DNA of 57,207 bases from Zooshikella harenae (GTDB lineage Bacteria; Pseudomonadota; Gammaproteobacteria; Pseudomonadales; Zooshikellaceae): contig NZ_JAGSOY010000031.1 in the NCBI RefSeq assembly GCF_018837975.1, positions 1-57,207 on the forward strand, read 5' to 3'. A program made the position numbers and the translations under genes. This document shows positions 21,501-31,887 of the stretch, one piece after another. Every line of letters begins with the position of its first letter. Positions within the stretch are counted from its first letter, which is position 1. Below the pieces are notes generated by a model. It had not been told where the DNA came from. It worked only from the letters and a program-made list of their open reading frames with translations, and searched no databases.

Positions 21501-22151
21501 ATGACTATTGGTTTAGTCGGAAAGAAATGCGGTATGACGCGCATTTTTACCGAAGATGGTGCCTCTGTGCCTGTCACGGTAATTGAGGTTGATCCTAACC
21601 GCGTCACACAGGTTAAAACAGTAGATACTGATGGCTATTCTGCTATTCAGGTAACTACAGGTAGTAAGCGTGAGCGTAAGCGTCCTGGCCGCGGTTTAAA
21701 TCGTGCTGAAAAAGGCCTGTTTGCTAAAGCTGGTGTTGAAGCTGGTGCAGGTCTTTGGGAATTTCGCGCTGGAAATGAAGAAATCAATGTTGGTGACCAA
21801 ATCAAAGTTGATCTTTTTCAGGCTGGACAGAAAGTTGATGTAACTGGACAGTCCAAAGGTAAAGGCTTTGCTGGAACAGTAAAACGCTGGAACTTTGCGA
21901 CTCAAGATGCAACCCACGGTAACTCATTGTCTCACCGTGCGCCTGGTTCAATCGGTCAGTGTCAAACACCTGGTCGAGTGTTCAAAGGCAAAAAGATGGC
22001 TGGCCACATGGGTAATCGCCGCGTGACAGTTCAGTCTTTAGAGGTTGTTCGAGTTGATGCTGAGCGTAACCTGCTTCTAATTAAAGGTGCAGTTCCTGGT
22101 GCTACTGGCGCTCAGGTTGTTGTTCGACCAGCAGTCAAAACTGGTGCCTGA
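21501..22151 (+). CDS. rplC: 50S ribosomal protein L3
   Basis: Early assembly protein near the peptidyl transferase centre. The start at 21501 gives [20 protein letters not shown], matching the family N terminus, with GAGAGG as ribosome-binding site; an in-frame ATG 45 bp upstream is rejected because it adds residues not found in homologues. Length 216 aa. The glutamine-bearing loop region ([23 protein letters not shown]) that is methylated in enterobacteria by PrmB is present. rplD follows after 14 bp. Confidence 0.96.
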   Translation: MTIGLVGKKCGMTRIFTEDGASVPVTVIEVDPNRVTQVKTVDTDGYSAIQVTTGSKRERKRPGRGLNRAEKGLFAKAGVEAGAGLWEFRAGNEEINVGDQIKVDLFQAGQKVDVTGQSKGKGFAGTVKRWNFATQDATHGNSLSHRAPGSIGQCQTPGRVFKGKKMAGHMGNRRVTVQSLEVVRVDAERNLLLIKGAVPGATGAQVVVRPAVKTGA

Positions 22152-22165
22152 GGGGGGTTGAACTC

Positions 22166-22768
22166 ATGGATTTAAATGTAACAGGTGCAGGTACGATTCA
22201 AGTTTCAGATCATACTTTTGCAGCTGAATTTAACGAAACATTAGTGCATCAGGCAGTTGTTGCGTATTTAGCTGGTGCTCGTCAGGGTACTCGTTCGCAA
22301 AAAACTCGCTCTGAAGTAAGTGGTGGTGGACGCAAACCATGGCGTCAGAAAGGTACTGGACGTGCGCGTGCTGGTACAATTCGCAGCCCAATTTGGCGTT
22401 CTGGTGGAGTAGCATTTGCTGCTAAGCCACAAAATCACGAGCAAAAGCTGAACAAGAAAATGTATCGTGCAGCGATGCGTTCTATTCTTTCAGAACTTGT
22501 TCGTCAAGAGCGTTTGGTTGTTGTAGAAGACTTTAAAGTTTCAGCGCCAAAAACTAAAGAATTGGTAGCCAAGTTAAAAGAGCTGAATGCTGGCAATGTC
22601 TTGATCGTAAGTGAAGAAGTAGATCAAAACTTGTATTTGGCTGCACGTAACATTCCTTATGTGGATGTCAGCGATGCGATGGCTGCAAATCCAGTCAGCA
22701 TGATTGCCTATGAAAAGGTTGTCGTAACAGTTGCTGCGCTGAAGAAATTCGAGGAGATGCTGGGATGA
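22166..22768 (+). CDS. rplD: 50S ribosomal protein L4
   Basis: Lines the exit tunnel; its extended loop carries [18 protein letters not shown] (about 52-69), where macrolide-resistance changes arise and which is wild type here. 200 aa. In E. coli L4 represses its own operon through the S10 leader, but the leader here seems too short for the same mechanism. Its last codon and stop overlap the rplW start in an ATGA arrangement, giving translational coupling. Confidence 0.98.
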   Translation: MDLNVTGAGTIQVSDHTFAAEFNETLVHQAVVAYLAGARQGTRSQKTRSEVSGGGRKPWRQKGTGRARAGTIRSPIWRSGGVAFAAKPQNHEQKLNKKMYRAAMRSILSELVRQERLVVVEDFKVSAPKTKELVAKLKELNAGNVLIVSEEVDQNLYLAARNIPYVDVSDAMAANPVSMIAYEKVVVTVAALKKFEEMLG

Positions 22769-23061
22769 ACCAGGAAAGAGTATTTAAGGTACTGCTTGGT
22801 CCGCACATTTCCGAAAAGGCAACTGTCTTAGCGGAAAATAACGGTCAGTACGTTTTCCGTGTGGCAAAAGACGCGACCAAGCGTGAAGTCAAAAAATCAG
22901 TAGAAACACTGTTTGACGTGAAGGTCAAGTCAATTCAGACGCTTAATACTAAAGGTAAAACTAAGCGCACTACTCATGGCTTAGGTAAGCGTCCTGACTG
23001 GAAGAAAGCATATGTTCGTCTGGAGCAAGGTCAAGAAATTGACTTTGTAGACGCTGAATAA
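22765..23061 (+). CDS. rplW: 50S ribosomal protein L23
   Basis: Sits at the tunnel exit and docks trigger factor and SRP. 98 aa with the conserved [13 protein letters not shown] segment near the N terminus and the RNA-binding loop with [20 protein letters not shown]. Starts within the last codons of rplD (4 bp overlap), and rplB follows 14 bp after its stop. Confidence 0.98.
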   Translation: MNQERVFKVLLGPHISEKATVLAENNGQYVFRVAKDATKREVKKSVETLFDVKVKSIQTLNTKGKTKRTTHGLGKRPDWKKAYVRLEQGQEIDFVDAE

Positions 23062-23075
23062 GGGGAGTGTAAGGT

Positions 23076-23897
23076 ATGCCAATTCAAAAATGTAAACCTA
23101 CTTCTCCTGGCCGTCGCTTTGTTGTAAACGTAGTCAATCCTGATTTGCACAAAGGTGCACCTTATGCTCCTTTGGTAGAAAAGAAAAGTAAAACGGGTGG
23201 CCGTAATAATAATGGCCGTATTACTACCCGTCATCGTGGTGGTGGCCATAAGCATCACTACCGCATGATCGACTTCCGTCGCAATAAGGATGGCATTCCA
23301 GGAGTTGTTGAGCGTTTAGAGTATGATCCAAACCGGACTGCTTATATTGCGCTCGTGAAATATCTTGACGGTGAACGCCGTTATATCATTGCGCCAAAAG
23401 GCCTGAAGCAAGGTGGTCAGGTTATATCTGGCGCTGATGCTCCAATCAAAGCAGGAAACACCTTACCTCTACGAAATATTCCTGTAGGTAGTGTTATTCA
23501 CTGTATTGAAATGAAACCTGGCAAAGGTGCGCAGATTGCTCGTAGTGCTGGAGCATCTGTACAACTTGTGGCTCGTGAAGGTGGCTATGTAACTGTACGT
23601 CTTCGTTCAGGCGAAATGCGTAAAATTCTTGCTGACTGCCGTGCCACATTAGGTGAAGTGTCCAACAGTGAGCATAACTTGCGTTCTTTGGGTAAAGCGG
23701 GTGCCAAGCGTTGGCGTGGTATTCGACCAACAGTTCGCGGTGTTGCGATGAACCCTGTTGATCACCCTCATGGTGGTGGTGAAGGTCGTACTTCTGGTGG
23801 CCGTCATCCGGTTTCTCCATGGGGTCTACCCACTAAGGGGCGCAAAACTCGCAGTAATAAGCGTACTGATAAGCTTATTGTGCGTCGTCGCGGTTAA
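23076..23897 (+). CDS. rplB: 50S ribosomal protein L2
   Basis: Primary rRNA-binding protein close to the peptidyl transferase centre. 273 aa with the conserved C-terminal [19 protein letters not shown] segment, which holds the histidine (His229 in E. coli) important for activity, and the basic tail. Coupled in the S10 operon between rplW and rpsS. Confidence 0.98.
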   Translation: MPIQKCKPTSPGRRFVVNVVNPDLHKGAPYAPLVEKKSKTGGRNNNGRITTRHRGGGHKHHYRMIDFRRNKDGIPGVVERLEYDPNRTAYIALVKYLDGERRYIIAPKGLKQGGQVISGADAPIKAGNTLPLRNIPVGSVIHCIEMKPGKGAQIARSAGASVQLVAREGGYVTVRLRSGEMRKILADCRATLGEVSNSEHNLRSLGKAGAKRWRGIRPTVRGVAMNPVDHPHGGGEGRTSGGRHPVSPWGLPTKGRKTRSNKRTDKLIVRRRG

Positions 23898-23925
23898 ACA
23901 GGTTAGCTAAAGAGGATACGACACC

Positions 23926-24204
23926 GTGCCACGTTCATTAAAAAAAGGTCCTTTTGTAGACCTTCATTTATTGAAGAAGGTTGAGGACGCTGTAGATAAA
24001 GGTGACAAGCGTCCAATTAAAACATGGTCACGTCGCTCGATGATTATTCCGCAAATGGTAGGTTTAACCGTTGCGGTGCACAATGGTCGTCAGCATGTAC
24101 CAGTCTTTGTTACAGAAGATATGGTTGGACATAAACTCGGCGAATTTGCTGCCACTCGTACCTATCGTGGTCATGCAGCAGATAAGAAAGCCAAGCGTAG
24201 GTAA
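23926..24204 (+). CDS. rpsS: 30S ribosomal protein S19
   Basis: Head protein that contacts S13 and the A-site region. 92 aa, starting with GTG at 23926 after the AGAGGA ribosome-binding site; this yields the family N terminus [15 protein letters not shown]. The basic C-terminal tail ([10 protein letters not shown]) is intact. rplV follows after 12 bp. Confidence 0.97.
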   Translation: MPRSLKKGPFVDLHLLKKVEDAVDKGDKRPIKTWSRRSMIIPQMVGLTVAVHNGRQHVPVFVTEDMVGHKLGEFAATRTYRGHAADKKAKRR

Positions 24205-24216
24205 GGGGTTATTAAG

Positions 24217-24549
24217 ATGGAAGTAGCTGCTAAGCATAAAGGCGCTAACATATCTGCCCAGAAAGCCCGTTTGGTTGCTGACCAGATTCGCGGAAAATCG
24301 GTAGATGAAGCGCTTAATATTTTGGCCTTCAGTCCTAAAAAGGCAGCAATGCTATTTAAGAAAGTGCTTGAGTCGGCAGTTGCCAACGCTGAGCACAATG
24401 AAGGTGCGGATATCGATGAGTTGAAAGTTTCCACTGTTTTTGTAGACGAGGGAACTACACTCAAGCGAATTCGCCCACGTGCTAAAGGCCGTGCTGACCG
24501 CATATTGAAGCGGACTTGCCATATCACGGTTAAAGTTGCTGAGAAATAG
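24217..24549 (+). CDS. rplV: 50S ribosomal protein L22
   Basis: Tunnel-lining protein; 110 aa. The beta-hairpin tip ([18 protein letters not shown]) where macrolide-resistance deletions arise is intact. Organised tightly between rpsS and rpsC (12 and 9 bp spacers). Confidence 0.98.
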   Translation: MEVAAKHKGANISAQKARLVADQIRGKSVDEALNILAFSPKKAAMLFKKVLESAVANAEHNEGADIDELKVSTVFVDEGTTLKRIRPRAKGRADRILKRTCHITVKVAEK

Positions 24550-24558
24550 GGGTCAGTC

Positions 24559-25245
24559 ATGGGGCAAAAAGTACATCCAACTGGAATTCGTTTAGGCATC
24601 GTAAAAAAACATACTTCTGTATGGTATGCCGAAGGAACAGAATACTCGGACAAGCTAATCACTGATTTGCAAGTTCGTGCACGTATTCAAAAGAAGCTGA
24701 AAAATGCCTCTGTTAGTCGCGTCGAAATTCAGCGTCCAGCACAGAGTGCTCGTATTACCATCCATACCGCTCGTCCAGGCATTGTGATTGGTAAAAAAGG
24801 TGAAGATGTTGAAAGGTTGCGCCAGGAAGTTTCTGGTGCGATGGGTATTCCTGTCCATATCAACATTGAAGAAATTCGCAAGCCTGAGCTTGATGCTATG
24901 TTGGTAGCACAAAGTGTTGCTAACCAGCTTGAGCGTCGTGTGATGTTCCGTCGCGCTATGAAGCGTGCGGTGCAAAATGCAATGCGTCTTGGTGCGAAAG
25001 GCATCAAGATTCAAATCAGCGGTCGCCTGGGTGGTGCAGAAATCGCACGTACTGAATGGTATCGGGAAGGTCGTGTACCACTACATACGCTTCGTGCAGA
25101 TATTGATTATGCAACCTACGAAGCACGCACCACATATGGTGTATTGGGCGTTAAAGTTTGGATTTTCAAAGGCGAGGTTATTGGTGGCCAACGTGAAGAC
25201 GAGAAGCCAGCTAGCAAACCCGCTAAGAAAAAAGCTGCTAAATAA
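24559..25245 (+). CDS. rpsC: 30S ribosomal protein S3
   Basis: Lines the mRNA entry channel and contributes helicase activity. 228 aa with a KH domain (the [14 protein letters not shown] stretch around residues 79-92) and the C-terminal [20 protein letters not shown] segment. The tail is Lys/Ala-rich. rplP starts 11 bp after the stop. Confidence 0.98.
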   Translation: MGQKVHPTGIRLGIVKKHTSVWYAEGTEYSDKLITDLQVRARIQKKLKNASVSRVEIQRPAQSARITIHTARPGIVIGKKGEDVERLRQEVSGAMGIPVHINIEEIRKPELDAMLVAQSVANQLERRVMFRRAMKRAVQNAMRLGAKGIKIQISGRLGGAEIARTEWYREGRVPLHTLRADIDYATYEARTTYGVLGVKVWIFKGEVIGGQREDEKPASKPAKKKAAK

Positions 25246-25256
25246 GGGGTACTTCG

Positions 25257-25670
25257 ATGCTGCAACCAAAGCGTACGAAGTTTAGGAAGCAACAGAAGGG
25301 CCGTAATCGTGGGTTAGCTCTTCGAGGCTCAAAAGTAAGCTTCGGTGAATATGCTTTAAAAGCGACTGGTCGTGGTCGCATTACTGCACGCCAAATTGAG
25401 GCTGCACGTCGTGCCATGACTCGTCACATCAAGCGTGGTGGTAAAATCTGGATCCGCATTTTCCCAGACAAACCAATCACTCAAAAACCACTGGAGGTGC
25501 GCCAGGGTAAAGGTAAGGGTAGTGTTGAATACTGGGTTTGCCAGATTCAACCTGGTCGTGTTCTTTACGAGATGGAAGGTGTTTCTGAAGAACTGGCACG
25601 TGAAGCTTTCGCATTAGCGGCAGCTAAGCTACCCGTTGAAACAACTTTCGTTAAGCGGACGGTGATGTAA
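25257..25670 (+). CDS. rplP: 50S ribosomal protein L16
   Basis: Late assembly protein that positions A-site tRNA. 137 aa; the N terminus [19 protein letters not shown] and the [18 protein letters not shown] loop are typical. In E. coli an arginine near position 81 is hydroxylated by RoxA/YcfD; the corresponding loop is present. Its TAA overlaps the rpmC ATG by one base (TAATG), a coupling signal. Confidence 0.98.
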   Translation: MLQPKRTKFRKQQKGRNRGLALRGSKVSFGEYALKATGRGRITARQIEAARRAMTRHIKRGGKIWIRIFPDKPITQKPLEVRQGKGKGSVEYWVCQIQPGRVLYEMEGVSEELAREAFALAAAKLPVETTFVKRTVM

Positions 25671-25870
25671 TGAAAGTACAAGAGCTACGTGATAAGTCAC
25701 CCGAGGAGCTGCGAGATCAGCTTCACTCACTGTTGCGCGACCAGTTCAATTACCGTATGCAAAAGGCCGTTGGCCAGCTAACGCAGACCCATCTGCTGAA
25801 ACAGGTTCGTCGCGACATCGCACGGGTTAAAACAGTGCTAACTGAGCAGGTAGGTAAGAGCAATGGCTGA
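25670..25870 (+). CDS. rpmC: 50S ribosomal protein L29
   Basis: Small tunnel-exit protein next to L23; two antiparallel helices. 66 aa with the characteristic [16 protein letters not shown] segment and the C-terminal [12 protein letters not shown] helix. It overlaps rplP by one base and rpsQ by 8 bp, so the three genes are read as a coupled unit. Confidence 0.97.
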   Translation: MKVQELRDKSPEELRDQLHSLLRDQFNYRMQKAVGQLTQTHLLKQVRRDIARVKTVLTEQVGKSNG

Positions 25871-26129
25871 GCAAGAAAGTAAAGGCCGTACCCTGAGCGG
25901 TCGGGTGGTGAGCAACAAGATGGATAAAACCGTCACTGTAATGACTGAGCGCCATGTTAAGCACCCTATTTATGGGAAATATCAAAAGCGTTCAACCAAG
26001 TTACATGCTCATGACCCAAACAATGAGTGTCAAATTGGTGATTTGGTAACCATCAAAGAAATCAGACCTCTGTCTAAGACGAAGGCATTTTCTCTGATTT
26101 CTATTGATGAGCGGGCAACACAGGTTTAA
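25863..26129 (+). CDS. rpsQ: 30S ribosomal protein S17
   Basis: Primary 16S rRNA-binding protein with an OB fold; 88 aa. The [15 protein letters not shown] strand and [19 protein letters not shown] loop are conserved. Last gene of the S10 operon. A 49 bp spacer leads to rplN; no terminator is seen, so transcription probably continues into the spc genes. Confidence 0.98.
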   Translation: MAEQESKGRTLSGRVVSNKMDKTVTVMTERHVKHPIYGKYQKRSTKLHAHDPNNECQIGDLVTIKEIRPLSKTKAFSLISIDERATQV

Positions 26130-26178
26130 TTCAATTAGCCTCAACGCCTAGCGTAAAACATGAGGTTGGAGAAAGCAC

Positions 26179-26547
26179 ATGATTCAGGCACAAACCATGC
26201 TCGATGTGGCTGATAACAGCGGTGCACGTCGGGTAATGTGTATCAAGGTTTTAGGTGGTTCTCACCGCCGTTATGCCAATATCGGTGACATCATCAAAGT
26301 GACTGTCAAGGAAGCAATTCCTCGTGGCAAGGTCAAAAAGGGCCAGGTGATGACCGCTGTTGTTGTGCGCACTAAAAAGGGTGTGCGTCGTCAAGATGGC
26401 TCATTGATTCGTTTCGATGGCAATGCAGCAGTTTTGTTGAATAATCAGCAGCAGCCAATTGGTACTCGTATTTTTGGGCCTGTAACTCGTGAGCTGCGCT
26501 CTGAGCAGTTTATGAAAATTATTTCTTTAGCACCAGAAGTGCTATAA
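26179..26547 (+). CDS. rplN: 50S ribosomal protein L14
   Basis: Interface protein that contacts 16S rRNA (bridges B5/B8) and is the docking site of the silencing factor RsfS. 122 aa, with the N-terminal [20 protein letters not shown] and [13 protein letters not shown] segments intact. First gene of the spc block; a GGTTGGAGA ribosome-binding site precedes the ATG. Confidence 0.98.
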   Translation: MIQAQTMLDVADNSGARRVMCIKVLGGSHRRYANIGDIIKVTVKEAIPRGKVKKGQVMTAVVVRTKKGVRRQDGSLIRFDGNAAVLLNNQQQPIGTRIFGPVTRELRSEQFMKIISLAPEVL

Positions 26548-26561
26548 GGAGGGGCCCAGCG

Positions 26562-26876
26562 ATGCGTAAGATCAGAAGTGGTGATGAAGTCATCGTAATT
26601 GCCGGTAAAGATAAAGGTAAGCGCGGCAAGGTAATGACCGTAAAGCCAGATAACAAGCTGATTGTTTCTGGTATAAACATGGTCAAGCGCCATACAAAGC
26701 CAAACCCAATGCTGAATCGTCCCGGCGGTATTGTCGAGAAAGAAGCGGCGATTCACGTTTCTAATGTTGCGATCTTTAATTCAGAGACCAACAAGGCTGA
26801 TCGGGTGGGCTTTGAAGGTGAAGGCAAAGAAAAACGCCGTATCTTCAAATCTACTGGCAAGCCTGTAAATGCCTAA
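26562..26876 (+). CDS. rplX: 50S ribosomal protein L24
   Basis: Assembly initiator for the 50S subunit, near the tunnel exit. KOW motif in the N terminus ([18 protein letters not shown], residues 7-24). 104 aa. An unusually strong AAGGAGGGG ribosome-binding site lies before the ATG. rplE follows after 18 bp; in E. coli the S8 repressor target overlaps this junction. Confidence 0.98.
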   Translation: MRKIRSGDEVIVIAGKDKGKRGKVMTVKPDNKLIVSGINMVKRHTKPNPMLNRPGGIVEKEAAIHVSNVAIFNSETNKADRVGFEGEGKEKRRIFKSTGKPVNA

Positions 26877-26894
26877 GGCAGGATAGGTTGAACA

Positions 26895-27434
26895 ATGGCT
26901 AGATTACACGAAAAGTACAAGAGTGAAATCGTACCTCAGCTTCAGAAAGAGTTTGGGTACAATAACATTCATGAAGTACCGAAGATCACCAAAATCACCC
27001 TAAATATGGGTGTTGGTGAAGCGGTTGGTGACAAAAAAGTCATCGATAATGCAGTTGCAGATATGGTTAAGATTTCTGGTCAAAAGCCAGTTGTCACTAA
27101 AGCACGTAAATCTGTTGCTGGATTTAAAATTCGTCAGGGTTGGCCAATTGGTGTAAAGGTTACCCTGCGTAAGCAAAGAATGTATGAATTTCTGGATCGC
27201 TTAGTATCCGTTGCATTACCTCGTGTTCGTGACTTCCGTGGTTTAAGCCCTAAGTCATTTGATGGTCGTGGTAACTACAGCATGGGTGTTAAAGAGCAAA
27301 TTATCTTCCCAGAAATTGAGTACGATAAAATTGACACCTTGCGTGGTCTGGATATTACGTTGACCACCACTGCTAAGACCGACGAAGAAGGGCGCGCTTT
27401 ACTTAAAGCGTTTAACTTCCCGTTTAAAGGTTAA
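26895..27434 (+). CDS. rplE: 50S ribosomal protein L5
   Basis: Carries 5S rRNA into the central protuberance and contacts P-site tRNA and S13. 179 aa with the conserved [11 protein letters not shown] and [20 protein letters not shown] segments. Followed by rpsN after 12 bp. Confidence 0.98.
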   Translation: MARLHEKYKSEIVPQLQKEFGYNNIHEVPKITKITLNMGVGEAVGDKKVIDNAVADMVKISGQKPVVTKARKSVAGFKIRQGWPIGVKVTLRKQRMYEFLDRLVSVALPRVRDFRGLSPKSFDGRGNYSMGVKEQIIFPEIEYDKIDTLRGLDITLTTTAKTDEEGRALLKAFNFPFKG

Positions 27435-27446
27435 TAGGGCGGGGTT

Positions 27447-27752
27447 ATGGCAAAAGTATCAATGAAACAGCGCGAATTAAAGCGCATCCGTACAGTAGCC
27501 AAGTACGCTGAAAAGCGTGCCAAGATTAAAGCGGTTTTGGCTGATGTAAACGCAACAGAAGAGCAAAAGTGGGAAGCACAAATGGCGCTACAAAAGCTGC
27601 CACGTAACGCTAGCCCCATTCGTGTTCGTAACCGTTGTCGTGTTACTGGTCGCCCACATGGCTACTATCGCAAATTTGGTTTAAGCCGGATTAAGTTACG
27701 TGAAGCTGCAATGCGTGGTGATGTTCCAGGTTTGGTTAAAGCAAGCTGGTAG
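27447..27752 (+). CDS. rpsN: 30S ribosomal protein S14 (zinc-free form)
   Basis: Head protein of the 30S subunit. 101 aa long form; only one cysteine lies in the C-terminal [20 protein letters not shown] segment, so the CXXC pairs of zinc-binding S14 are absent. The gammaproteobacterial long form is normally zinc-independent, so this is expected. Placed between rplE and rpsH. Confidence 0.97.
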   Translation: MAKVSMKQRELKRIRTVAKYAEKRAKIKAVLADVNATEEQKWEAQMALQKLPRNASPIRVRNRCRVTGRPHGYYRKFGLSRIKLREAAMRGDVPGLVKASW

Positions 27753-27783
27753 TGCGTAGTTTAATTCGAGGAGATGTTTAGAC

Positions 27784-28176
27784 ATGAGTATGCAGGACCC
27801 GTTGGCAGATATGCTGACTCGTATCCGTAATGCCCAAATGGCAGAAAAAGCTTCTGTCAGTATGCCATCGTCCAAAATAAAAATGGCTGTTGCCAAAGTA
27901 TTGAAAGACGAAGGTTATATCACTGGTTATGCGGTTGAAGGTGAAGCCAAGCCTGTGCTGAGCATTGAGCTGAAGTACTTCAATGGCAAGCCTGTTATTG
28001 AAGAGCTTAAGCGTGTAAGCCGTCCTGGTTTGCGTGCCTACACTGGTAAAGATGCACTGCCAAAAATCAATGGTGGCTTGGGTGTAGCGATTGTCTCCAC
28101 TAATAAAGGTGTGATGACTGATCGTGCTGCTCGCGCTGCTGGTATTGGCGGTGAAATTCTCTGCACCGTATTTTAA
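27784..28176 (+). CDS. rpsH: 30S ribosomal protein S8
   Basis: Binds the central domain of 16S rRNA, and in E. coli is the translational repressor of the spc operon. 130 aa with [18 protein letters not shown] at the N terminus and the [21 protein letters not shown]-terminal segment. An in-frame ATG two codons later is possible, but the family start is the first one; an AGGAGAT ribosome-binding site precedes it. Confidence 0.98.
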   Translation: MSMQDPLADMLTRIRNAQMAEKASVSMPSSKIKMAVAKVLKDEGYITGYAVEGEAKPVLSIELKYFNGKPVIEELKRVSRPGLRAYTGKDALPKINGGLGVAIVSTNKGVMTDRAARAAGIGGEILCTVF

Positions 28177-28189
28177 GGGGGGGGTTAAG

Positions 28190-28723
28190 ATGTCTCGAGT
28201 CGCTAAAAACCCTGTTGTTATCCCTAACGGTGTAGAAGTTAAGCTGGATAATCGCCACATCACTGTAAAAGGTTCTAAAGGCTCTTTGGAAATGAACCTT
28301 CACCACAGTGTAGAAGTCAATCAGGCTGATGGCAGTTTAACCTTTGCAGCCCGTGATGGTGCAAAGCACTCTCGTGCAATGGCAGGTACTACTCGTGCAC
28401 TGGTAGCTAATATGGTTACTGGTGTCAGCAATGGTTTTGAGAAAAAGTTACAGCTGATTGGTGTTGGTTATCGTGCTCAAGCCAAAGGCAAATCCCTAAA
28501 CCTGACACTTGGCTTCTCACATCCTGTTGACTACCAATTACCAGAAGGTGTTCAAGCAGAAACTCCTTCGCAAACGGAAATTGTTCTCAAAGGGATCGAT
28601 AAACAGCTGGTTGGACAAGTTGCCGCAGAAATTCGCGACTTCCGTCGCCCTGAACCTTATAAGGGTAAAGGTATTCGTTATGCGGATGAACATGTTCACC
28701 GTAAAGAAGCGAAGAAGAAGTAA
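28190..28723 (+). CDS. rplF: 50S ribosomal protein L6
   Basis: Sits near the sarcin-ricin loop. The start at 28190 gives [10 protein letters not shown] and 177 aa, the same length as the E. coli protein; a longer frame opening inside rpsH is rejected, because the AAGGGGGGGG ribosome-binding site directly precedes 28190. The C-terminal [18 protein letters not shown] segment is intact. Confidence 0.97.
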   Translation: MSRVAKNPVVIPNGVEVKLDNRHITVKGSKGSLEMNLHHSVEVNQADGSLTFAARDGAKHSRAMAGTTRALVANMVTGVSNGFEKKLQLIGVGYRAQAKGKSLNLTLGFSHPVDYQLPEGVQAETPSQTEIVLKGIDKQLVGQVAAEIRDFRRPEPYKGKGIRYADEHVHRKEAKKK

Positions 28724-28737
28724 GGTAGGGCATTGAT

Positions 28738-29088
28738 ATGAGCGTAAAGAAACAATCAAGACTCCGTCGCGCCCTTCAAGCTCGCCTGAAAATGCGTGAG
28801 CTCAAGGCAACTCGCTTATGTATACATCGCTCTGGGCAGCACATGTATGCACAAGTGATTTCTTCAGAAGGGGATAAAGTACTGGTCTCTGCGTCAACTT
28901 TAGATAAAGACCTTCGCAGTACCACTACAAGTAATGTTGAAGCAGCGAAAAAGGTCGGTGCATTAGTTGCCGAGCGTGCTAAAGCTGCAGGTATAACTAA
29001 GGTGGCGTTCGATCGCTCTGGTTTTAAATACCATGGTCGTGTCAAGGCGTTAGCTGACGCTGCACGCGAAGCTGGGTTGGAATTCTAA
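28738..29088 (+). CDS. rplR: 50S ribosomal protein L18
   Basis: 5S rRNA-binding protein of the central protuberance; 116 aa. The N terminus is basic ([18 protein letters not shown]), and the C-terminal [26 protein letters not shown] segment is typical. Spacers to rplF (14 bp) and rpsE (10 bp) are short. Confidence 0.98.
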   Translation: MSVKKQSRLRRALQARLKMRELKATRLCIHRSGQHMYAQVISSEGDKVLVSASTLDKDLRSTTTSNVEAAKKVGALVAERAKAAGITKVAFDRSGFKYHGRVKALADAAREAGLEF

Positions 29089-29098
29089 GGGTAGACGC

Positions 29099-29602
29099 AT
29101 GGCTAACAACGAACGTAAGAGCGACGAAGGTTACATTGAAAAGTTGGTTCAGGTTAACCGGGTTGCTAAGGTAGTCAAAGGTGGTCGTATCTTTGGCTTT
29201 ACCGCGTTGACAGTCGTCGGCGATGGTAAAGGCAAGGTCGGTTTTGGGCGTGGTAAAGCACGTGAAGTGCCAATCGCTATTCAAAAAGCGATGGAAGCTG
29301 CACGTCGTAACATGATTCAAGTTGATCTGGATGGCACTACATTACAGTATCCAGTAAAAGCAAGGCATGGAGCTTCTAAAGTATTCATGCAGCCAGCCTC
29401 TGAAGGTACTGGTGTTATTGCTGGTGGTGCAATGCGTGCAGTACTTGAAGTTGCCGGCGTACAAAACGTATTGGCAAAATGTTATGGCTCTACAAATCCT
29501 GTGAACGTAGTGCAAGCAACCTTTAATGGTTTGCGTGATATGCGTTCTCCGGATGATGTCGCAGCCAAGCGTGGTAAGTCTGTTGAGGACATTCTGGGAT
29601 AA
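29099..29602 (+). CDS. rpsE: 30S ribosomal protein S5
   Basis: Contributes to decoding accuracy and mRNA unwinding. 167 aa with the double-stranded-RNA-binding-like N-terminal domain and the [12 protein letters not shown] loop. The residues of the loop ([14 protein letters not shown]) where spectinomycin-resistance mutations occur look wild type. rpmD starts 4 bp after its stop. Confidence 0.98.
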   Translation: MANNERKSDEGYIEKLVQVNRVAKVVKGGRIFGFTALTVVGDGKGKVGFGRGKAREVPIAIQKAMEAARRNMIQVDLDGTTLQYPVKARHGASKVFMQPASEGTGVIAGGAMRAVLEVAGVQNVLAKCYGSTNPVNVVQATFNGLRDMRSPDDVAAKRGKSVEDILG

Positions 29603-29606
29603 GACA

Positions 29607-29795
29607 ATGGCAGAAGCTAAACGTATTAAAGTGACGCTTGTCCGTAGTACGAGCGGTCACCTTGCCAGTCATAAAGCCTGTGTTTCTGGACTAGGCTTGC
29701 GACGCATTGGTCACACCGTTGACGTTGAAGACACACCTTCCGTACGCGGCATGATTAATAAAGTATCTTACTTGGTACGAGTGGAAGGAGAATAA
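29607..29795 (+). CDS. rpmD: 50S ribosomal protein L30
   Basis: Small 23S rRNA-binding protein. The start at 29607 ([14 protein letters not shown]) gives 62 aa, close to the 59 aa of E. coli L30; the longer frame that begins inside rpsE is rejected. The [17 protein letters not shown] segment is conserved. rplO follows after 2 bp. Confidence 0.97.
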   Translation: MAEAKRIKVTLVRSTSGHLASHKACVSGLGLRRIGHTVDVEDTPSVRGMINKVSYLVRVEGE

Positions 29796-29797
29796 TC

Positions 29798-30232
29798 ATG
29801 CATCTGAATTCTCTAAAGCCCGCACCTGGCAGCCGCAAATCCGGTAAGCGCGTTGGTCGCGGTATTGGTAGTGGCTTGGGCAAAACTGGTGGTCGTGGCC
29901 ACAAAGGTTTGAAGTCCCGTTCAGGTGGTACGGTTAAACCTGGATTTGAAGGCGGTCAGCAGCCATTACAGCGCCGACTGCCCAAATTTGGCTTTACTTC
30001 CCGTAAGGCTTTGTACACGGCAGAAGTTCGTTTAAACGAACTTGCTAAAGTTGAAGCTGAAGTAATTGATTTGCAAGCATTACGTGCAGCAAATATCATC
30101 AGTGCCAATGTAAAACGTGTTAAAGTTATTCTTTCTGGCGAGATCACCACAGCGAAGACTGTTAAAGGTTTAGCTATGACTAAAGGTGCTCGCGCCGCAA
30201 TTGAAGCAGCTGGTGGTAAAGTCGAGGACTAA
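29798..30232 (+). CDS. rplO: 50S ribosomal protein L15
   Basis: Late assembly protein that links 23S rRNA domains. 144 aa, with a glycine/arginine-rich extended N-terminal region ([18 protein letters not shown]) and a globular C-terminal domain. The secY ATG follows the stop immediately, so translation of the two is coupled. Confidence 0.98.
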   Translation: MHLNSLKPAPGSRKSGKRVGRGIGSGLGKTGGRGHKGLKSRSGGTVKPGFEGGQQPLQRRLPKFGFTSRKALYTAEVRLNELAKVEAEVIDLQALRAANIISANVKRVKVILSGEITTAKTVKGLAMTKGARAAIEAAGGKVED

Positions 30233-31591
30233 ATGGCTAAACAAGGATCACTCCCTGGTGGATCACAAAGTGGTTTGACTGAGCTTTGGGCAAGGCTCCG
30301 CTTTGTATTATTGGCGATCATTGTGTACCGCATTGGGGCACATATTCCTGTACCAGGAATAAACCCGGATACGTTAGCGCAATTGTTCAGTCAAAACGAG
30401 GGTACTATCCTTAGCCTTTTTAACATGTTCTCAGGTGGTGCCTTAGAGCGCATGTCTGTGTTAGCTCTAGGTATCATGCCGTATATTTCAGCTTCCATCA
30501 TTATGCAGTTGTTGACTGTAGTCAGTCCTCAACTGGAACAGCTTAAAAAAGAAGGTGAAGCTGGTCGACGTAAGATCAGTCAGTACACTCGTTATGGCAC
30601 AGTGTTACTTGCAACCATTCAAGGTTTCGGTATCACTGTTAGCCTAGCTAATCAAGGTGTTACTTATACTACAGATATTGGGTTTTATTTTACTGCAGTA
30701 ACAACCTTTGTTACTGGTTCAGTCTTCTTGATGTGGCTTGGTGAACAGGTTACTGAGAGAGGTATTGGTAATGGTATTTCAATCCTAATTTTTGCGGGTA
30801 TTGTTGCTGGATTACCTAGCGCTATAGGGCAGGCGTTTGAGTCAGCTCGGCAAGGTAATTTGGAAATCTTGGTGTTATTGCTAGTTGCGTTGATTGCAGT
30901 TGTCGTAATTGGTTTTGTGGTGTTTGTAGAGCGTGGTCAACGGAGAATTACTGTTAACTATGCTAAACGTCAGCATGGCCGAAAAGTTTTTGCGGCACAG
31001 TCTAGTCATCTTCCATTAAAGGTAAATATGGCTGGTGTTATTCCAGCGATTTTTGCTAGTAGTATTTTGCTGTTTCCAGCATCTATAGCTCAGTGGTTTG
31101 GTACTGGCGCTACAGATGCTGCAGGTGAGGAAAGTTGGGCTTTCAGCTGGTTACAGGATGTTGCTCATGCGATTAGTCCTGGGCAACCATTAAATATCAT
31201 TCTGTTTTCAGCTGGAATTATATTCTTCTGTTTCTTTTATACAGCACTTGTCTTTAATCCAAAGGAAGTGTCTGATAACTTGAAACGATCAGGGGCATAT
31301 ATTCCTGGTATACGGCCTGGAGAACAATCTGCACGCTACATTGATGGCGTGTTAACACGCTTAACGATGTTTGGTGCATTGTACATGACTGCAGTGTGCT
31401 TACTTCCTCAGTTTTTGAATGTTGCTTGGAATGTACCATTCTATCTGGGAGGAACGTCACTGTTGATTGTTGTGGTTGTGGTGATGGACTTTATGTCTCA
31501 AGTGCAGTCACATCTTATGTCGCATCAATATGAGTCGTTAATGAAGAAATCAAATCTTAAGGGTTTTGGCAGCGGTGGACTGTTGCGCTAA
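30233..31591 (+). CDS. secY: Preprotein translocase subunit SecY
   Basis: Ten-helix channel of the Sec translocon in the inner membrane; partner of the SecE encoded at 4476. 452 aa with hydrophobic segments spread along its length. The plug/helix 2 segment ([20 protein letters not shown]) and the cytoplasmic loop used by SecA and ribosomes ([10 protein letters not shown]) are present. The start abuts rplO. rpmJ follows after 26 bp. Confidence 0.98.
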   Translation: MAKQGSLPGGSQSGLTELWARLRFVLLAIIVYRIGAHIPVPGINPDTLAQLFSQNEGTILSLFNMFSGGALERMSVLALGIMPYISASIIMQLLTVVSPQLEQLKKEGEAGRRKISQYTRYGTVLLATIQGFGITVSLANQGVTYTTDIGFYFTAVTTFVTGSVFLMWLGEQVTERGIGNGISILIFAGIVAGLPSAIGQAFESARQGNLEILVLLLVALIAVVVIGFVVFVERGQRRITVNYAKRQHGRKVFAAQSSHLPLKVNMAGVIPAIFASSILLFPASIAQWFGTGATDAAGEESWAFSWLQDVAHAISPGQPLNIILFSAGIIFFCFFYTALVFNPKEVSDNLKRSGAYIPGIRPGEQSARYIDGVLTRLTMFGALYMTAVCLLPQFLNVAWNVPFYLGGTSLLIVVVVVMDFMSQVQSHLMSHQYESLMKKSNLKGFGSGGLLR

Positions 31592-31617
31592 CTCTGCCGG
31601 TTGATTTGGAGAAAGCT

Positions 31618-31734
31618 ATGAAAGTACGTGCATCTGTGAAAAAGATATGCCGTAACTGTAAAATTATCCGCCGTAAAGGTGCGGTAAGGGTAATTTGCAG
31701 TGCTGAACCGCGCCATAAACAGCGTCAGGGCTAA
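31618..31734 (+). CDS. rpmJ: 50S ribosomal protein L36 (zinc-binding form)
   Basis: 38 aa protein, [20 protein letters not shown] followed by [18 protein letters not shown]. The zinc ligands Cys11, Cys14, Cys27 and His32 are all present, so this is the zinc-binding (C+) type. It is preceded by TTTGGAGAAAGCT, which contains a GGAG ribosome-binding site, and it closes the spc block after secY, as in E. coli. Too short to be found by a length-limited gene search. Confidence 0.96.
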   Translation: MKVRASVKKICRNCKIIRRKGAVRVICSAEPRHKQRQG

Positions 31735-31756
31735 GGAATACCAGCTTTTATAAGTT

Positions 31757-31788
31757 AGCCGCCCAGCTAATTAATTAGCTGGGCGGTT
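31757..31788. terminator. Long palindrome after rpmJ
   Basis: A perfect 14 bp inverted repeat with no spacer (31759-31786, CCGCCCAGCTAATT and its complement), extended by two further pairs. The stem is very stable but is followed by TGATTTATT rather than a true T-tract. It may stop or slow spc transcription in either direction, or be an RNase processing site ahead of the alpha operon. Confidence 0.6.
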
Positions 31789-31815
31789 GATTTATTGATC
31801 AGCAAACGGTATGCT
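31787..31815 (+). promoter_or_regulatory. Promoter candidate for the alpha operon
   Basis: TTGATT (31787-31792), a 17 bp spacer and TATGCT (31810-31815), each four of six consensus bases, followed by the GC-containing GTTGCGCC. The -35 hexamer touches the right arm of the palindrome. A leader of about 65 nt would precede rpsM, where S4 regulates in E. coli. Confidence 0.5.
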
Positions 31816-31887
31816 GTTGCGCCTTTCGCGGATGGTGTATTTCGTTTGATAAAGAGCATAATGCTCGATGGGATTGGAGTAGATTGA

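Noticed and set aside
24171..24662. 163-codon minus-strand frame over rplV and rpsC
   Set aside because: Fully covered by certain ribosomal protein genes; codon pattern is that of their complement.
27778..28263. 161-codon minus-strand frame over rpsH and rplF
   Set aside because: Both + strand ribosomal genes are complete, and this frame has no family features or ribosome-binding site.
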